This document shows positions 39,815 through 52,312 of a stretch of DNA of 64,000 nucleotides, piece by piece (position 1 is the first letter of the stretch; every line of letters starts with the position of its first letter). The position numbers and the translations under genes were made by a program. A model generated the notes under the pieces. It had not been told where the DNA came from, ran no database searches, and saw nothing but the letters and a program-made list of their open reading frames with translations. This stretch comes from Alphaproteobacteria bacterium (lineage in GTDB: Bacteria > Pseudomonadota > Alphaproteobacteria > Caulobacterales > Maricaulaceae): contig WGNG01000008.1 in NCBI GenBank assembly GCA_016124675.1, forward strand, positions 1 through 64,000. The letters are read 5' to 3'.

Positions 39815-41785
39815 TTACACCTCCGCCCCGGCGAGGAGCCACAGGCACAGCCCGACGACGCCAATCAGCATCACGAAGGCGTAGTGATAGAGAAAGCCGC
39901 TCTGGCCGCGCGCCAGCCGGCGGGCGCCGGCGAGCACGGCCGCGGCCACGCCATTGGGGCCGAACCCGTCAATGATGCGCTGATCGCCGCCCTTCCAGAA
40001 CAGATCGCCGAGTGCGCGCGATGGGCGCACGAAGAGCACGTCATAGATCTCGTCAAAATACCATTTGTTGAGCAGAAGGCTGTGCAGCGGCCCTCCCTTG
40101 GCGGCGATCTTGCCCGGCAGGTCCGGCTTCAACATGTAGAAATACACCGCCGTCAGGAAGCCGATCAGCGTCACGGCGACCGGCGCCACGAGCACCCAGG
40201 CTGGCGGATGGTGGCCGGTGGCGCCTGGCCCGTAATTGCCCTCGGCATAGGGCCCCGGCGGCAGCGAGCCGGCCCAGAAGTCCATCGCGCCGCTTTTCAC
40301 GAAGTCCGAGACGAACAGCCCGCCCGCGAACACCGCGCCGATGGCCAGAAGGATCAGCGGTATCAGCATGACCCAGCCGCTTTCATGGGCGTGCTTGAGG
40401 GTTTCAGGATCGCCGCGATGCTTGCCGTGGAAGGTCATGAAAATCAGGCGCCAGGAATAGAAGGAGGTCAGGCCCGCCGCCAGGATCGCGATCCAGAACG
40501 CCAGGAGGCCGAACGGCACGCCGTCCATGCCCGCCATGAAGGCTTCCTCGATGATCATGTCCTTGGAGAAGAAGCCGGCGAAGCCCAGCCCGACAAAGGG
40601 AATGCCCACGCCCGTCAGCGCCAGCGTGCCGATGAGCATCAGTATCCATGTGGCGGGCAGCAGCTTGTAGATGCCGCCCATATTGCGCATGTCCTGCTCG
40701 TCATGCAGGCCGTGGATCACCGAGCCGGCGCCCAGGAACAACAGCGCCTTGAAGAAGGCGTGGGTGAACAGGTGAAACATCGCCGCCGAGTAGAGGCCGA
40801 GGCCGGCGGCGAAGAACATGTAGCCCAGCTGTGAGCAGGTCGAATAGGCGATCACCCGCTTGATGTCGTTCTGCGCCAGACCCACGGTCGCGGCATAGAT
40901 CGCGGTGACTGCGCCGATCACCGTGATGATGGCCGAGGTGGCGTCGGCGAGCTCGTAGATCGGGTAGGAGCGGCACACGAGGAAGACGCCGGCCGTCACC
41001 ATGGTGGCCGCGTGAATGAGCGCCGAGACCGGCGTCGGGCCCTCCATCGCGTCGGGCAGCCAGACATGCAGGAAGAACTGGGCCGACTTGCCCATGGCGC
41101 CGACGAACAGGAGGAAGGCGATGAGTTCCAGCGCGGCGAAATTCATCCCGAACACGGTCAGCACCGCATCGGCCTGATCGCCGACGGCGGCGAACACCTC
41201 GTCGAATTTCAGCGTGCCGAAGACGGCGAAGATCGCCGCAATGCCCAGCACCAGGCCGAAATCGCCCACGCGGTTGGTGACGAAGGCCTTGATCGCCGCG
41301 TCATTGGCCGACTTCTTCTTGTACCAGAAGCCGATGAGCAGGTAGGAGGCCAGGCCCACCCCTTCCCAGCCGAAGAAGAGCTGGATGAAATTGTCCGCCG
41401 TGACCAGGGACAGCATGGCGAAGGTGAACAGCGACAGATAGGCGAAGAAGCGCGCCCGGTGCGGATCATGGGACATGTAGCCCCACGAATAGACATGCAC
41501 CAGCGAGGACACCGAGGTGATGACAACCAGCATCACCGCCGAGAGCGTGTCCAGGCGGATCGCCCAGGCGATCTCGAAACTGCCCACCGCCATCCAGGTG
41601 GCGAGCTCATAGGTGCGCGCATTGCCGTTCAGCGCCACGTCGACGAACAGCCAGGCCGAGCCCAGCGCCGCAGCGATCGTGGCGCCCGTGGTCACGAGCT
41701 GGGCCGCGCGGTCGCCGATCTGCCTCTGGAACAGGCCGGCGATGATGGCCGCGATAAGGGGGGCGAAGACGACGATATAGGCCAT
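39815..41785 (-). CDS. nuoL: NADH-quinone oxidoreductase subunit L
   Basis: 656 aa, including the long C-terminal lateral helix (around 540-600). Motifs: [89 protein letters not shown] and [21 protein letters not shown]. Largest proton-pumping subunit, at the distal end of the membrane arm. Confidence 0.96.
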   Translation of the reverse strand: MAYIVVFAPLIAAIIAGLFQRQIGDRAAQLVTTGATIAAALGSAWLFVDVALNGNARTYELATWMAVGSFEIAWAIRLDTLSAVMLVVITSVSSLVHVYSWGYMSHDPHRARFFAYLSLFTFAMLSLVTADNFIQLFFGWEGVGLASYLLIGFWYKKKSANDAAIKAFVTNRVGDFGLVLGIAAIFAVFGTLKFDEVFAAVGDQADAVLTVFGMNFAALELIAFLLFVGAMGKSAQFFLHVWLPDAMEGPTPVSALIHAATMVTAGVFLVCRSYPIYELADATSAIITVIGAVTAIYAATVGLAQNDIKRVIAYSTCSQLGYMFFAAGLGLYSAAMFHLFTHAFFKALLFLGAGSVIHGLHDEQDMRNMGGIYKLLPATWILMLIGTLALTGVGIPFVGLGFAGFFSKDMIIEEAFMAGMDGVPFGLLAFWIAILAAGLTSFYSWRLIFMTFHGKHRGDPETLKHAHESGWVMLIPLILLAIGAVFAGGLFVSDFVKSGAMDFWAGSLPPGPYAEGNYGPGATGHHPPAWVLVAPVAVTLIGFLTAVYFYMLKPDLPGKIAAKGGPLHSLLLNKWYFDEIYDVLFVRPSRALGDLFWKGGDQRIIDGFGPNGVAAAVLAGARRLARGQSGFLYHYAFVMLIGVVGLCLWLLAGAEV

Positions 41786-41793
41786 GGCGTGCG

Positions 41794-42105
41794 TCAGCCC
41801 TTCATCATGCTGGCGCCGTCGACCGCGATATCACCGTGATTGCGGAAGAAGACCACGAGGATGGCGAGGCCGACGGCCGCCTCGGCGGCGGCGACGGTGA
41901 GGATGAACATGGCGAAGACCTGACCGGCCAGATCGCCCATGTGGGAGGAGAAGGCCACCAGATTGATGTTGACCGACAAGAGGATGAGCTCGATCGACAT
42001 CAGAAGGATGATCACGTTCTTGCGGTTGGCGAAAATGCCGAACACGCCGATGGTGAAGATCATCGCCGACAGGGTGAGATAATGGCCAAGGGTGATTTCA
42101 AGCAT
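41794..42105 (-). CDS. nuoK: NADH-quinone oxidoreductase subunit K
   Basis: 103 aa, three helices. [37 protein letters not shown] carries the conserved glutamate of the E-channel in SIEL, and a second appears in [13 protein letters not shown]. The ATG shares one base with the end of nuoJ. It forms the membrane connection between NuoA/J/H and the antiporter chain. Confidence 0.96.
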   Translation of the reverse strand: MLEITLGHYLTLSAMIFTIGVFGIFANRKNVIILLMSIELILLSVNINLVAFSSHMGDLAGQVFAMFILTVAAAEAAVGLAILVVFFRNHGDIAVDGASMMKG

Positions 42106-42713
42106 CAGCCAATCCCCTCGCCGCGCTTCACATCGATCACATCCACCGCTTCGGCGCGGGTGCGGTTGACCTGGCGGTGCATGTCCTGGCGCTTGACGCC
42201 GTCGCGGTGGCGCAGGGTCAGCACGATGGCCCCCATCATCGCCACCAGGAGCACCAGGCCGGCCAGCTGGAAGAACAGCACGTAGCGGTCATAGATCAGC
42301 GCGCCGAGGGCCGCGATATTGTGCGTGTCCTCGGGCGTGGGCGCCTGGAATTGCAGGGCTGCGCCGTCGGCGCTGACCCAGGCCAGACCCACCAGCGCCA
42401 GCTGCGCGGCGAGCACCAGCGCGATCAGCCCGCCCAGCGGCAGATAGCCCGTCGATCCGGCCTTGAGGGTAGCGAAATCGATGTCGAGCATCATCACCAC
42501 GAACAGGAACAGCACCGCGACCGCGCCGACATAGACGATGACCAGGATCATCGCCAGGAACTCCGCGCCCAGCAGCACGAACAGGCCTGCGGCGGAGAAG
42601 AAGGTGACGATCAGGAACAGCACAGCGCGCACGGGATTGCGCGCCGTCACCACCATGAAGGCGGATATCACCGCCGAGGCGGCCAGAATGTAGAACGCTG
42701 CAGCTGGCAGCAT
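42105..42713 (-). CDS. nuoJ: NADH-quinone oxidoreductase subunit J
   Basis: 202 aa, five helices. [50 protein letters not shown] is the family core, including the TM3 pi-bulge region. The tail is short and basic. The 112 bp between nuoI and nuoJ hold no gene; this is the longest gap inside the operon. Confidence 0.95.
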   Translation of the reverse strand: MLPAAAFYILAASAVISAFMVVTARNPVRAVLFLIVTFFSAAGLFVLLGAEFLAMILVIVYVGAVAVLFLFVVMMLDIDFATLKAGSTGYLPLGGLIALVLAAQLALVGLAWVSADGAALQFQAPTPEDTHNIAALGALIYDRYVLFFQLAGLVLLVAMMGAIVLTLRHRDGVKRQDMHRQVNRTRAEAVDVIDVKRGEGIG

Positions 42714-42825
42714 GGGAACGCCCCCTTTGGCGTGCAGCGAGGCAGGGCGCCTCGCCGGTCGGGTTCGTCAGACGGAGCCAGCCTGAGTCGCCAGCTCCGC
42801 AGTACGGTTGCGCCGCGTCATAGCG

Positions 42826-43314
42826 CTAGCGGTAGCGCGCGTCGAGTTCGAGGTTCCGTGCGATCTCACGTTCCCAGCGGTCGCCGTTATCGAGGAGCTT
42901 GGCCTTGTCGTAATACAGCTCCTCGCGGGTCTCGGTCGCGAACTCGAAATTGGGCCCCTCCACGATCGCGTCCACCGGACAGGCCTCGGCGCAGAAGCCG
43001 CAATAGATGCATTTGACCATGTCGATGTCATAGCGCGTGGTGCGGCGCGAGCCGTCCTCGCGCGGTTCGGCCTCGATGGTGATGGCCTGGGCCGGGCACA
43101 CCGCCTCGCACAGCTTGCAGGCGATGCAGCGCTCTTCCCCGTCGGGATAGCGGCGCAGCGCGTGCTGGCCGCGAAAGCGCGGGCTGAGGCGCCCCTTCTC
43201 GAAGGGATAGTTGATCGTCGGCTTCTTGCGGAAGAGGTACTTCATGCCGAGCGCGAAGGCGCCCCAGAAATCCAGCAGCGCCGCGCCGCGCAGGGTTTGT
43301 GCAATCCGGCTCAT
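42826..43314 (-). CDS. nuoI: NADH-quinone oxidoreductase subunit I
   Basis: 162 aa ferredoxin-like subunit. Two 4Fe-4S motifs: [16 protein letters not shown] near residue 62 and [16 protein letters not shown] near 101, all eight cysteines present. Carries clusters N6a and N6b, linking NuoG to NuoB. Confidence 0.97.
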   Translation of the reverse strand: MSRIAQTLRGAALLDFWGAFALGMKYLFRKKPTINYPFEKGRLSPRFRGQHALRRYPDGEERCIACKLCEAVCPAQAITIEAEPREDGSRRTTRYDIDMVKCIYCGFCAEACPVDAIVEGPNFEFATETREELYYDKAKLLDNGDRWEREIARNLELDARYR

Positions 43315-43321
43315 CGGTTTC

Positions 43322-44374
43322 CTAACCAGCGTTCGAGTAAACGACGATCCCGCCCATCACGGCCACGGCCGCGAGCGAGGTGGGCAGGAAGATTTTCCAG
43401 CCCAGGCGCATCAGCTGGTCGTAGCGGTAGCGCGGCACGAGGGCCTTCACCATGGCGAACATGAAGAAGAAGAACACCACCTTGATCGCGAACCAGAAGA
43501 CCGGGTGGATCCAGGTGAAGGGCGCAAAATCGAACGGCGCATGCCAGCCGCCGAAGAACAACACCGTCATCAGCGCGCACATCAGCACGATGTTGAGGTA
43601 TTCCCCGATCATGAACAATAGATACGGCGTGGAGGAATACTCCACCTGATAGCCCGCGACGAGTTCGGATTCCGCTTCCGGCAGGTCAAACGGCGGCCGG
43701 TTCGTCTCGGCCAGGGCTGAGATGAAGAAGATCACGAACATCGGGATGGTGATGAGGAAGGCCGGCCAGGGCAGCATGCCTGCCGACAGGACGTGCCAGT
43801 TCCAGAAGCCGCCGGCCTGGGCCTCCACCACGGCCGACAGGTTCATCGAACCGACCATGAGGAGCACGGTGACCAGCACAAAACCGATGGAGACCTCGTA
43901 GGAGACCATCTGGGCTGCGGACCGAAGCGAGCCCAGGAAGGGGTATTTCGAGTTCGAGGCCCAGCCCCCGATGATGATGCCGTACACGCCCAGCGACGAG
44001 ATGGCGAACACGTAGAGAATGCCCACATTGAGGTCGGAGATCACCCAGCCGGGCGCCACCGGGATCACGGCCCAGGTCACGAAGGCGAAGACAAAGGTGA
44101 GGAGCGGCGCCAGCAGGAAGAGCGGCCGGTCGGCGCCGGCCGGAACGATGATTTCTTTCAGCACGAACTTGATGAAGTCGGCGAAGGACTGCAACAGGCC
44201 GAACGCGCCCACCGTATTGGGGCCCTTGCGCATCTGCACCGCCGCCCAGACCTTGCGGTCCATGAGGAGAAGGAAGGCCAGCGACAGGAGCAGCACGATT
44301 ACGAAGGCCATGATCTGGCCGATGGCCATGACCGTGCCCCAGACCGGGCCGTGCTGGGTGACAAATTCGTACAT
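43322..44374 (-). CDS. nuoH: NADH-quinone oxidoreductase subunit H
   Basis: 350 aa, eight helices. [37 protein letters not shown] and the acidic loop [30 protein letters not shown] line the quinone site; INTERIOR marker [30 protein letters not shown] is also present. Connects the quinone chamber to the membrane arm. Confidence 0.96.
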   Translation of the reverse strand: MYEFVTQHGPVWGTVMAIGQIMAFVIVLLLSLAFLLLMDRKVWAAVQMRKGPNTVGAFGLLQSFADFIKFVLKEIIVPAGADRPLFLLAPLLTFVFAFVTWAVIPVAPGWVISDLNVGILYVFAISSLGVYGIIIGGWASNSKYPFLGSLRSAAQMVSYEVSIGFVLVTVLLMVGSMNLSAVVEAQAGGFWNWHVLSAGMLPWPAFLITIPMFVIFFISALAETNRPPFDLPEAESELVAGYQVEYSSTPYLLFMIGEYLNIVLMCALMTVLFFGGWHAPFDFAPFTWIHPVFWFAIKVVFFFFMFAMVKALVPRYRYDQLMRLGWKIFLPTSLAAVAVMGGIVVYSNAG

Positions 44375-44380
44375 CAGCCC

Positions 44381-46504
44381 CTACTCCGCCGCCTGCAGCC
44401 GGGCGCGCGCATTGGCGACGACCGCAGAGCATTCGCCCATGGTTTTCGATGACCGCGCGATCGCGTTGGTCAGGTAATAGTCCCGAACCGGGCTCGTGAA
44501 CGGCGCATCCGACATCTCGCCAGCCTCGCCCAGCACGGACGGATCAAACTCCGCCGCGCCATCGGCGCCCGGGGCGTAGTCGATCTGGCCGAACACCGGG
44601 TTTTCCGCAATCAGGGCCGCGCGCAGGGCGTTGAGATCGTCATAGGGCAGCGTCTCGCCCAGCCGCGCCGACAGCGCGCGGAAGATCGCCCAGTCCTCTT
44701 TGGCCTCGCCCTTGGGGAAAACGGCGCGCAGGGCCAGCTGGGCGCGCCCTTCGGTGTTGACGTAGAGGCCCGCCTTCTCGGTATAGGCGGCGGACGGAAG
44801 AATGAGATCGGCGCGCATGGCCCCCGCATCGCCGTGATGGCCGACATAGATGACGAAGGTCTGGCCGAGCCGGTCCATGTCCAGCTCGTCGGCGCCCAGC
44901 AGCACCAGCGTGTCCATCTCGCCCTTGCCGGCGGCGTCGAGCATGGCGCGGGCGTCACGCCCGCCCTCGCCCGGCAGGAAGCCGAGATCGAGCGCGCCGA
45001 CGCGGCTGGCCGCCGTGTGCAGCACGTTGAAGCCGTTCCAGTCGGCCCGCACCGCCCCCACCGCCTTGGCGAGCGCGCCTGCGGCGCGCAACACCTGGGC
45101 GCCGTCAGGGCGCGCCAGCGCGCCCATGCCCAGAATGATCATCGGCCGCCTGGCGTTCTTCAGCACGTCACCGAAGCCGCCCTCCTGCGCCGCCAGGCGG
45201 GCGAGCGAGGCGGGGCCGGCGCCCAGATGCTGATACGGATAGGTCAGGTCGCCCGCCTCGCCGATCACGGCGATCTGGCAGCCGGCATTGAGCCAGCGCT
45301 GGCGGATTCGGGCGTTGAGCACTGGCGCCTCAAGGCGCGGGTTGGCCCCCACGATCAGGATGGCGTCGGCCTGGTCGATCCCGGCAATGGTGGAGTTGAA
45401 CAGATAGGCCTGGCGCGGGACGGACCCGTCACGCGCGCCGATCCGCGCGCCGTCCTGGCGGCAGTCGATGGAGGCCACGCCCAGCGCGTCGAACAGGTCT
45501 TTGGCCGCCTTCAGGCCCTCGACATCATTCAGGTCGCCGGCAATCGCGCCGATACGGGCGGGATCGCCCGACAGCTTCTCCGCCGCCACGGTGAGGGCCT
45601 CGTCCCAGCCGATGGGAGCCAGGCGGCCATCCTTGCGCGCATAGGGGCGGTCGAGGCGCTGACGGCCCAGCCCGTCCCACACAAAGCGGGTCTTGTCGCC
45701 GATCCACTCCTCGTTCACGGCGTCATGGATGCGCGGCAGGATGCGCAGCACGCCGCCCGAGCGGCTGTCCACGCGGATATTGGCGCCCAGCGCGTCCATC
45801 ACGTCGATGGTCTCGGTCTTGGTCAGCTCCCAGGGCCGCGCATTGAAGGCGTAGGGCTTGGAGGTCAGCGCACCCACCGGGCACAGATCGATGACATTGC
45901 CCGACAGCTCCGACGTCATCGCCTGTTCGAGATAGGTGGTGATCTCCATGTCCTCGCCGCGCCCGGTGGCGCCCAGCTCGGCCACGCCGGCAATCTCGGT
46001 GGAAAACCGCACACAGCGCGTGCACTGGATGCAGCGGGTCATGATCGTCTTGATCAGCGGGCCCATATACTTGTCTTCCACCGCGCGCTTGTTTTCCGCA
46101 TAGCGCGAGCCGGCGCGGCCATAGGCCATGGACTGGTCCTGCAGGTCGCACTCGCCGCCCTGGTCGCAGATCGGGCAGTCGAGGGGATGGTTGATGAGCA
46201 GGAACTCCATCACCCCTTCGCGCGCCTTCTTCACCATGGGCGAGAGCGTGCGCATGGCCGGCGGCTCGCCATTCGGCCCGCCGCGCATGTCGCGCACCAG
46301 GAAGGCGCAGGACGCCACGGGCTTGGGCGCGCCGACCAGCTCGACGAGGCACATGCGGCAATTGCCCGCCACCGACAGGCGCTCGTGATAGCAGAAGCGC
46401 GGAATCTCCCCGCCCGCAGCCTCGACCGCCTGAAGCAGGTTATAGTCCTGCGGAACGGAGATCTCCTGCCCGTCAATGATGATGGTGCGAAGGGTGTCAG
46501 TCAT
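44381..46504 (-). CDS. nuoG: NADH-quinone oxidoreductase subunit G
   Basis: 707 aa. The N-terminal 2Fe-2S domain has CYHERLSVAGNCRMCLVEL; then the His/Cys ligand stretch HPLDCPICDQGGECDLQD and the 4Fe-4S cysteines CIQCTRCVRF with LCPVGALTSKPYAF. The rest is a molybdopterin-oxidoreductase-type domain without cofactor. It carries N1b, N5 and N4 of the electron wire. Its start overlaps the preceding small membrane-protein gene by 8 nt. Confidence 0.96.
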   Translation of the reverse strand: MTDTLRTIIIDGQEISVPQDYNLLQAVEAAGGEIPRFCYHERLSVAGNCRMCLVELVGAPKPVASCAFLVRDMRGGPNGEPPAMRTLSPMVKKAREGVMEFLLINHPLDCPICDQGGECDLQDQSMAYGRAGSRYAENKRAVEDKYMGPLIKTIMTRCIQCTRCVRFSTEIAGVAELGATGRGEDMEITTYLEQAMTSELSGNVIDLCPVGALTSKPYAFNARPWELTKTETIDVMDALGANIRVDSRSGGVLRILPRIHDAVNEEWIGDKTRFVWDGLGRQRLDRPYARKDGRLAPIGWDEALTVAAEKLSGDPARIGAIAGDLNDVEGLKAAKDLFDALGVASIDCRQDGARIGARDGSVPRQAYLFNSTIAGIDQADAILIVGANPRLEAPVLNARIRQRWLNAGCQIAVIGEAGDLTYPYQHLGAGPASLARLAAQEGGFGDVLKNARRPMIILGMGALARPDGAQVLRAAGALAKAVGAVRADWNGFNVLHTAASRVGALDLGFLPGEGGRDARAMLDAAGKGEMDTLVLLGADELDMDRLGQTFVIYVGHHGDAGAMRADLILPSAAYTEKAGLYVNTEGRAQLALRAVFPKGEAKEDWAIFRALSARLGETLPYDDLNALRAALIAENPVFGQIDYAPGADGAAEFDPSVLGEAGEMSDAPFTSPVRDYYLTNAIARSSKTMGECSAVVANARARLQAAE

Positions 46505-46709
46505 TGTTCGATCCGGTTTTCTTCAGGGCCGGCCAGTCGATAAAGGCGAGCACCCAGAGCAGGACAAGATTGGCGACCGGTATGACCGCCAGCAGTGCCA
46601 GCGGTCCGGGCAGTCCGGTCCGCGAAATGATCCGCCACCAAGGAAATACGACCAGCACCCCAACGAGGAACAGTGCAACGATCACCATGCCATCGATAGA
46701 CGCGCCCAT
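46497..46709 (-). CDS. small membrane protein inside the nuo operon
   Basis: 70 aa. Two hydrophobic segments (about residues 6-25 and 35-58: VIVALFLVGVLVVFPWW and PLALLAVIPVANLVLLWVLAF) separated by ISRTGLPGP. It overlaps nuoG by 8 nt, so it is translated with it. I know of no assigned complex I role; similar small proteins occur elsewhere with predicted membrane-anchor character. Confidence 0.65.
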   Translation of the reverse strand: MGASIDGMVIVALFLVGVLVVFPWWRIISRTGLPGPLALLAVIPVANLVLLWVLAFIDWPALKKTGSNND

Positions 46710-46718
46710 AATGTTCCC

Positions 46719-46918
46719 CTACTCCGCCGCTTGCGGATGAATGACTGATTCAGGCAGGCGCTTTGACGCGTGCAGCACTTCGATGCCGACAATCTTGTTG
46801 TCAGCGTCGACGTCAATCACGATGCCCTCGGCCACCTCGTCGCTCTCCACGACCTGAGCGTCGGTGAGGCGCAGATAGGCTGCGTCGGCCTCTCTGTCGT
46901 ATTTGATCGCCATGGCCA

Positions 46919-46919
<1 letters not shown>
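46719..46919 (-). CDS. DUF2283 family protein inside the nuo operon
   Basis: 66 aa from ATG 46919, sharing one base with the nuoF stop (a GTG one codon earlier is possible). IKYDREADAAYLRLTDAQVVESDEVAEGIVIDVDADNKIVGIEVLHASKRL is the DUF2283 pattern; such proteins are often found next to small toxin-like partners, but none is next to this copy. Its position between nuoF and the small membrane protein suggests an inserted passenger gene. Confidence 0.8.
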
Positions 46920-48220
<1,301 letters not shown>

Positions 48221-48223
48221 GAT

Positions 48224-49117
48224 CTATTCGTCCTTCTTCGCAGCGGGCTTTTTGGCGGCAGGCTTTTTCGCGGCGGGCGTCTTCGCGGCGGGCTTGCGGG
48301 GCGCGGGCTTTTCGGCTTCAGCCTCGGCCGCAGCGGCGCCGTCAGCGGCGGTCTTGCGGGCTTTTTTCGGCGCGATCGCCGCTTCCCCGCCCGTGCCTGC
48401 CGCGCCGGACGCCGGGCGGCTCTTGCGCTCCTCGGCGAGCGGTTCCTGCGGGCGCGCCCGGTTGGGCAGCTCGAAGCGTCCTGCGCGCGACCCGTCAAAC
48501 AGGCTCGCATCCTCCAGAACCCCGACCTTGGCGTTTGTCGGCTCCGAGCAATGGCGCCGGGTCACCGGGCCGGGCTCGACGCGCTTGCCGGCGGCGAGGT
48601 CATCGAGGATCGCCTCCAGCGCCTGCGGCGTCAGGTCCTCGTAATAATAATCGCCCTCGCTATTGGCGATCTGGACCATGGGGGCATTGGAGCAGGCGCC
48701 CAGGCACTCCACTTCTTCCCACGAGAACTTGCCGTCCGCCGACAAATGACCACGGCCCTTCTTGCCGATGCGCTTTTCGCACACGGCTTTGAGCCCGTCC
48801 GCGCCGCGCAGCCAGCACGGCGTGGTGCCGCACACCTGGATGAGGTGTACGCCCACGGGCTCGAGATTGAACATGGTGTAGAAGGTCGCGACTTCATAGA
48901 CGCGGATATAGGGCATGGCGCAACGCGCCGCGATCTCGCGCATGGCAGGCTCGGACACCCAGCCCTCCTGCTTCTGCGCCAGCCACAGAAGCGGAATCAC
49001 GGCGGACGCCTTGCGCTCGGGCGGATATTTGTTCATCCAGAACGCGACCTCAGCTTCGCTGTCAGCATTGAAGGCGAAGCTGTCGGGCTGGGTAGTGGCG
49101 AGGCGGCGCACGCTCAT
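48224..49117 (-). CDS. nuoE: NADH-quinone oxidoreductase subunit E with basic C-terminal tail
   Basis: 297 aa. The thioredoxin-like domain (about residues 1-175) has the 2Fe-2S ligands in VCGTTPCWLRG and CLGACSNAP (cluster N1a). After about 180 there is a long Ala/Pro/Lys-rich tail ending in repeats of PAAKK, absent from short NuoE proteins and known from several alphaproteobacterial ones. The tail is probably disordered and strongly basic; its purpose is unknown. Confidence 0.95.
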   Translation of the reverse strand: MSVRRLATTQPDSFAFNADSEAEVAFWMNKYPPERKASAVIPLLWLAQKQEGWVSEPAMREIAARCAMPYIRVYEVATFYTMFNLEPVGVHLIQVCGTTPCWLRGADGLKAVCEKRIGKKGRGHLSADGKFSWEEVECLGACSNAPMVQIANSEGDYYYEDLTPQALEAILDDLAAGKRVEPGPVTRRHCSEPTNAKVGVLEDASLFDGSRAGRFELPNRARPQEPLAEERKSRPASGAAGTGGEAAIAPKKARKTAADGAAAAEAEAEKPAPRKPAAKTPAAKKPAAKKPAAKKDE

Positions 49118-49497
49118 CGGGGCGACCCTTCCTTGATGAAGTCCACGCGCGCGATCAGGCCGGCGCGCACGGTGTAAATGACGACTAGGTCGATGGGCGC
49201 GCTCTTGCCCGGACCATCCAGCCAGACGCGCTCGTGATCGATGACGCGCTCGCCGATGACAGCGCGATGCACTGCAATGGCGTGCAGCCCCTCGCTCTTG
49301 AAGCGCTCCACATAGCGGGCGCGGAACGCGTCGCGGCCCTGAACCACCAGCACGCCGGGAAAGTCATAGACTTCCACATCGGGCGCAAAGCAGGCGGCGA
49401 AGGCATCCAGATCGCGCGCGTTATACGCCGCCAGCTGGCGCTCGGCCAGAACGGCCGGGCTCAGGGCGGCTTCAGCGATGGCATGGGCGGCGAGCAT
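49114..49497 (-). CDS. SnoaL/NTF2-like protein inside the nuo operon
   Basis: 127 aa from ATG 49497, sharing a base with the nuoD stop (TGATG). LAERQLAAYNARDLDAFAACFAPDVEVYDFPG, then VERFKSEGLHAIAVHRAVIGERVIDHERVWLDG, is a cone-shaped NTF2-like fold of the SnoaL/steroid-isomerase group. No fixed catalytic set is recognisable. It also overlaps the nuoE start, so it is fully embedded in the operon. Confidence 0.8.
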   Translation of the reverse strand: MLAAHAIAEAALSPAVLAERQLAAYNARDLDAFAACFAPDVEVYDFPGVLVVQGRDAFRARYVERFKSEGLHAIAVHRAVIGERVIDHERVWLDGPGKSAPIDLVVIYTVRAGLIARVDFIKEGSPR

Positions 49498-50687
49498 CAC
49501 CGGTCAATCTCCCCGAACACGATGTCCAGAGAACCCAGGATCGCCGACACGTCGGCGAGCATGTGGCCCTTGTTGAGGTGATCCATGGCGGCCAGATGCG
49601 CGTAGCCGGGCGCGCGGATTTTCACGCGGTAGGGCTTGTTGGTGCCGTCGCCGATCAGGTAGACGCCGAACTCGCCCTTGGGCGCCTCCACCGCGGCATA
49701 GCAATGGCCCTCGGGCACGTGGACGCCTTCGGTATAGAGCTTGAAGTGGTGGATCAGCGCTTCCATGGAGCGCTTCATCTCGGCGCGGCGCGGCGGGGCG
49801 AACTTGGTGTCGGTGGGCAGCACCTCGCCCTGGTTCTCCGGTCTGGAGAGCCATTCGCAGCACTGGCGCATGATTTTGGCCGACTCATACATCTCCTCCA
49901 CGCGGCAGAGATACCGGTCGTAATTGTCGCCGTTCTTGCCCACGGGGATTTTGAAGTCGAGCTCGTCATAGACCTCATAGGGCTGGGCGCGGCGCAGGTC
50001 CCACGCCATCCCTGAGCCGCGCACCATGACGCCGGAGAAGCCCCACGCCAGCGCGTCCTCCTTCGACACCACGCCGATATCCACATTGCGCGCCATGAAA
50101 ATGCGGGCGCCGGTGAGCAGGGTCTCGATATCGGCCAGCGCCTGGGGGAAGGCGTCGCACCAGGCCAGAATGTCGTCGATCAGCGCCTGGGGCAGGTCCT
50201 GATGCACGCCGCCGGGGCGGAAATAATGGGCGTGCAGGCGCGCGCCGGACGCGCGCTCGTAAAAGCCCATCAGCTTCTCGCGCTCTTCAAACCCCCACAA
50301 GGGCGGGGTCAGCGCGCCCACGTCCATCGCCTGTGTGGTGATGTTGAGAAGGTGGCTGAGAATGCGGCCGATCTCGCTGTAGAGCACGCGCACATAGGAG
50401 CCGCGCTTGGGGACCGGAATACCCGCCAGCTTCTCGATGGCCAGGCAGAAGGCATGCTCCTGGTTCATCGGGGCGACGTAATCGAGCCGGTCGAAATAGC
50501 CGATGCCCTGAAGATAGGTCTTGTGCTCCAGGAGCTTCTCGGTGCCGCGGTGCAACAGGCCGATATGGGGATCGACGCGCTCGACCACCTCGCCATTGAG
50601 CTCCAGCACCAGACGCAGCACGCCGTGGGCGGCCGGGTGGACGGGCCCGAAATTGATGGTGAAATTGCGGATATCGGTTTCAGCCAT
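49497..50687 (-). CDS. nuoD: NADH-quinone oxidoreductase subunit D
   Basis: 396 aa. [41 protein letters not shown] and [20 protein letters not shown] are the family signatures; the quinone-site histidine lies in the HPAAHG loop. The C-terminal part includes [12 protein letters not shown] and the [18 protein letters not shown] end. Forms the quinone-binding chamber with NuoB. Confidence 0.97.
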   Translation of the reverse strand: MAETDIRNFTINFGPVHPAAHGVLRLVLELNGEVVERVDPHIGLLHRGTEKLLEHKTYLQGIGYFDRLDYVAPMNQEHAFCLAIEKLAGIPVPKRGSYVRVLYSEIGRILSHLLNITTQAMDVGALTPPLWGFEEREKLMGFYERASGARLHAHYFRPGGVHQDLPQALIDDILAWCDAFPQALADIETLLTGARIFMARNVDIGVVSKEDALAWGFSGVMVRGSGMAWDLRRAQPYEVYDELDFKIPVGKNGDNYDRYLCRVEEMYESAKIMRQCCEWLSRPENQGEVLPTDTKFAPPRRAEMKRSMEALIHHFKLYTEGVHVPEGHCYAAVEAPKGEFGVYLIGDGTNKPYRVKIRAPGYAHLAAMDHLNKGHMLADVSAILGSLDIVFGEIDR

Positions 50688-51090
50688 CCGACGGCTCCCC
50701 GGCGGCCGGGACCTGAGCCTCGATCACGCTGCGGTCAGCGCGGCATTGCGCAAGCGCGCCGCCCACCTGCGCGCGCACGGCGCCAAGACCCTCGGACAAG
50801 ATGAGCTGGGCGCCGGTGAGCGCCGCGTTCGCCACGGCCAGATTGCGCAGGTCTGTGGCGCGCTGGGGGCTGTCGGCGAGCAAGGCGAGGCGCGCATCCC
50901 AGAAGTCCAGATCACCCGTCAGGGATTCCAGGCTCTCTTCGGGCGCCAGCGTAGCGATGTTGCGGCCGTCACGATCGGTCAGAAACGCGAACTGGCCGGC
51001 GCAGCCCTGTGCGTGGGCCACGTCATAGACAGGGTCGTGCGAACTCACGGCTGCGGCGAGCGCCAGCGATGCGAACAGTGCGTCAATCAT
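50680..51090 (-). CDS. hypothetical exported protein inside the nuo operon
   Basis: 136 aa. Starts overlapping the nuoC stop (ATGA) and ends 8 nt into nuoD, so it is translated with them. The N-terminus [16 protein letters not shown] looks like a short signal peptide; two cysteines (QGCAGQ and AQCRAD) could pair in the periplasm. I recognise no family. Confidence 0.68.
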   Translation of the reverse strand: MIDALFASLALAAAVSSHDPVYDVAHAQGCAGQFAFLTDRDGRNIATLAPEESLESLTGDLDFWDARLALLADSPQRATDLRNLAVANAALTGAQLILSEGLGAVRAQVGGALAQCRADRSVIEAQVPAAGEPSDG

Positions 51091-51704
51091 GATTTTGCCC
51101 CGGCTTTTTCATCGCCGGGGAGCACGTAGCGTGCGCCCTCCCAGGGCGAGAGGAAATCGAAATCGCGGTATTCCTGGACCAGCGAGACCGGCTCGGTGAC
51201 CACGCGCTTGTGCTCTTCGTCATAGACGACTTGGGTGAAGCCGGTCAGCGGGAAGTCCTTGCGCAGCGGGTGACCGTGGAAGCCGTAATCGGTGAGAATC
51301 CGGCGCAGATCCGGATGATTGTTGAACAGCACGCCATACATGTCGAACGCCTCGCGCTCGAACCAGTTGGCGGCGGGGAAAATGCTGACCAGCGAGTCCA
51401 CGGGCGTGTCCTCGTCGGTCGTCAGCATCACCCGCACCCGGTGGTTATGGTGCATGGAGAGCAGGTGATAGACCACATCGAACCGGTCGGGGCGCGACGG
51501 CCAGTCCACGCCGCAAATGTCGATGAGCGTGGTGAAGCGGCAGGCCGCATCGTCGCGCAGGAAGCGCATCACCTTGGCGACGCGGTCGCGGTGAATGCTC
51601 ACGGTGAGCTCGCCGCACGCGATCTCCCAGCTGCGCACATGCTCCTCGAGCGCCGCCTCGACATGCTCGGCCAGTTCTTTCAGCGTCTCGGTCGTGCTCA
51701 CCAT
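51087..51704 (-). CDS. nuoC: NADH-quinone oxidoreductase subunit C
   Basis: 205 aa. [79 protein letters not shown] is the NuoC signature (ERExFDMYG-type motif). A separate NuoC, not fused to NuoD. Peripheral-arm subunit without redox centre. Confidence 0.96.
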   Translation of the reverse strand: MVSTTETLKELAEHVEAALEEHVRSWEIACGELTVSIHRDRVAKVMRFLRDDAACRFTTLIDICGVDWPSRPDRFDVVYHLLSMHHNHRVRVMLTTDEDTPVDSLVSIFPAANWFEREAFDMYGVLFNNHPDLRRILTDYGFHGHPLRKDFPLTGFTQVVYDEEHKRVVTEPVSLVQEYRDFDFLSPWEGARYVLPGDEKAGAKS

Positions 51705-51745
51705 ACCCTCGTTCAGGCAGGGCCGCGCAGGCGATCGGAGGGCGA

Positions 51746-52309
51746 CTAGCGCTCGATCGACCCTTCGCGGCGGATTTTCTTCTGCAGTTGCAGGATGCCG
51801 TAGACCAGCGCCTCGGCGGTCGGGGGGCAGCCGGGCACGTAGATGTCCACCGGAACGATCCGGTCGCAGCCGCGCACCACTGAGTATGAATAATGGTAGT
51901 ACCCGCCGCCATTGGCGCAGGACCCCATGGAGATCACGTAGCGCGGCTCGGGCATCTGGTCGTAGACCTTGCGCAGGGCCGGCGCCATCTTGTTGGTGAG
52001 CGTGCCCGCCACGATCATCACGTCGGACTGGCGCGGTGAACCCCGCGGCGCGGCGCCGAGGCGCTCGATGTCATAGCGCGGCATGGAGGCCTGCATCATC
52101 TCCACCGCGCAGCACGCCAGGCCGAACGTCATCCACATCAGCGAGCCGGTGCGCGCCCAGGTGATGAGATCGTCTGCCGCGGCGACGATGAAGCCCTTGT
52201 CGGCCAGCTGGTCATTGACGCCGTTAAAGAACGGGTCGGGCCGGGCGGGATCGTAGTGCGGCGTCGCGGCGCGGGCGCCCGAACCGGCCGGAATGATCAA
52301 TTCTGCCAT
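51746..52309 (-). CDS. nuoB: NADH-quinone oxidoreductase subunit B
   Basis: 187 aa. Tandem cysteines in [10 protein letters not shown], then [12 protein letters not shown] and [11 protein letters not shown], are the four ligands of cluster N2, the last before quinone. [24 protein letters not shown] confirms the family. Confidence 0.97.
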   Translation of the reverse strand: MAELIIPAGSGARAATPHYDPARPDPFFNGVNDQLADKGFIVAAADDLITWARTGSLMWMTFGLACCAVEMMQASMPRYDIERLGAAPRGSPRQSDVMIVAGTLTNKMAPALRKVYDQMPEPRYVISMGSCANGGGYYHYSYSVVRGCDRIVPVDIYVPGCPPTAEALVYGILQLQKKIRREGSIER

Positions 52310-52312
52310 GGC

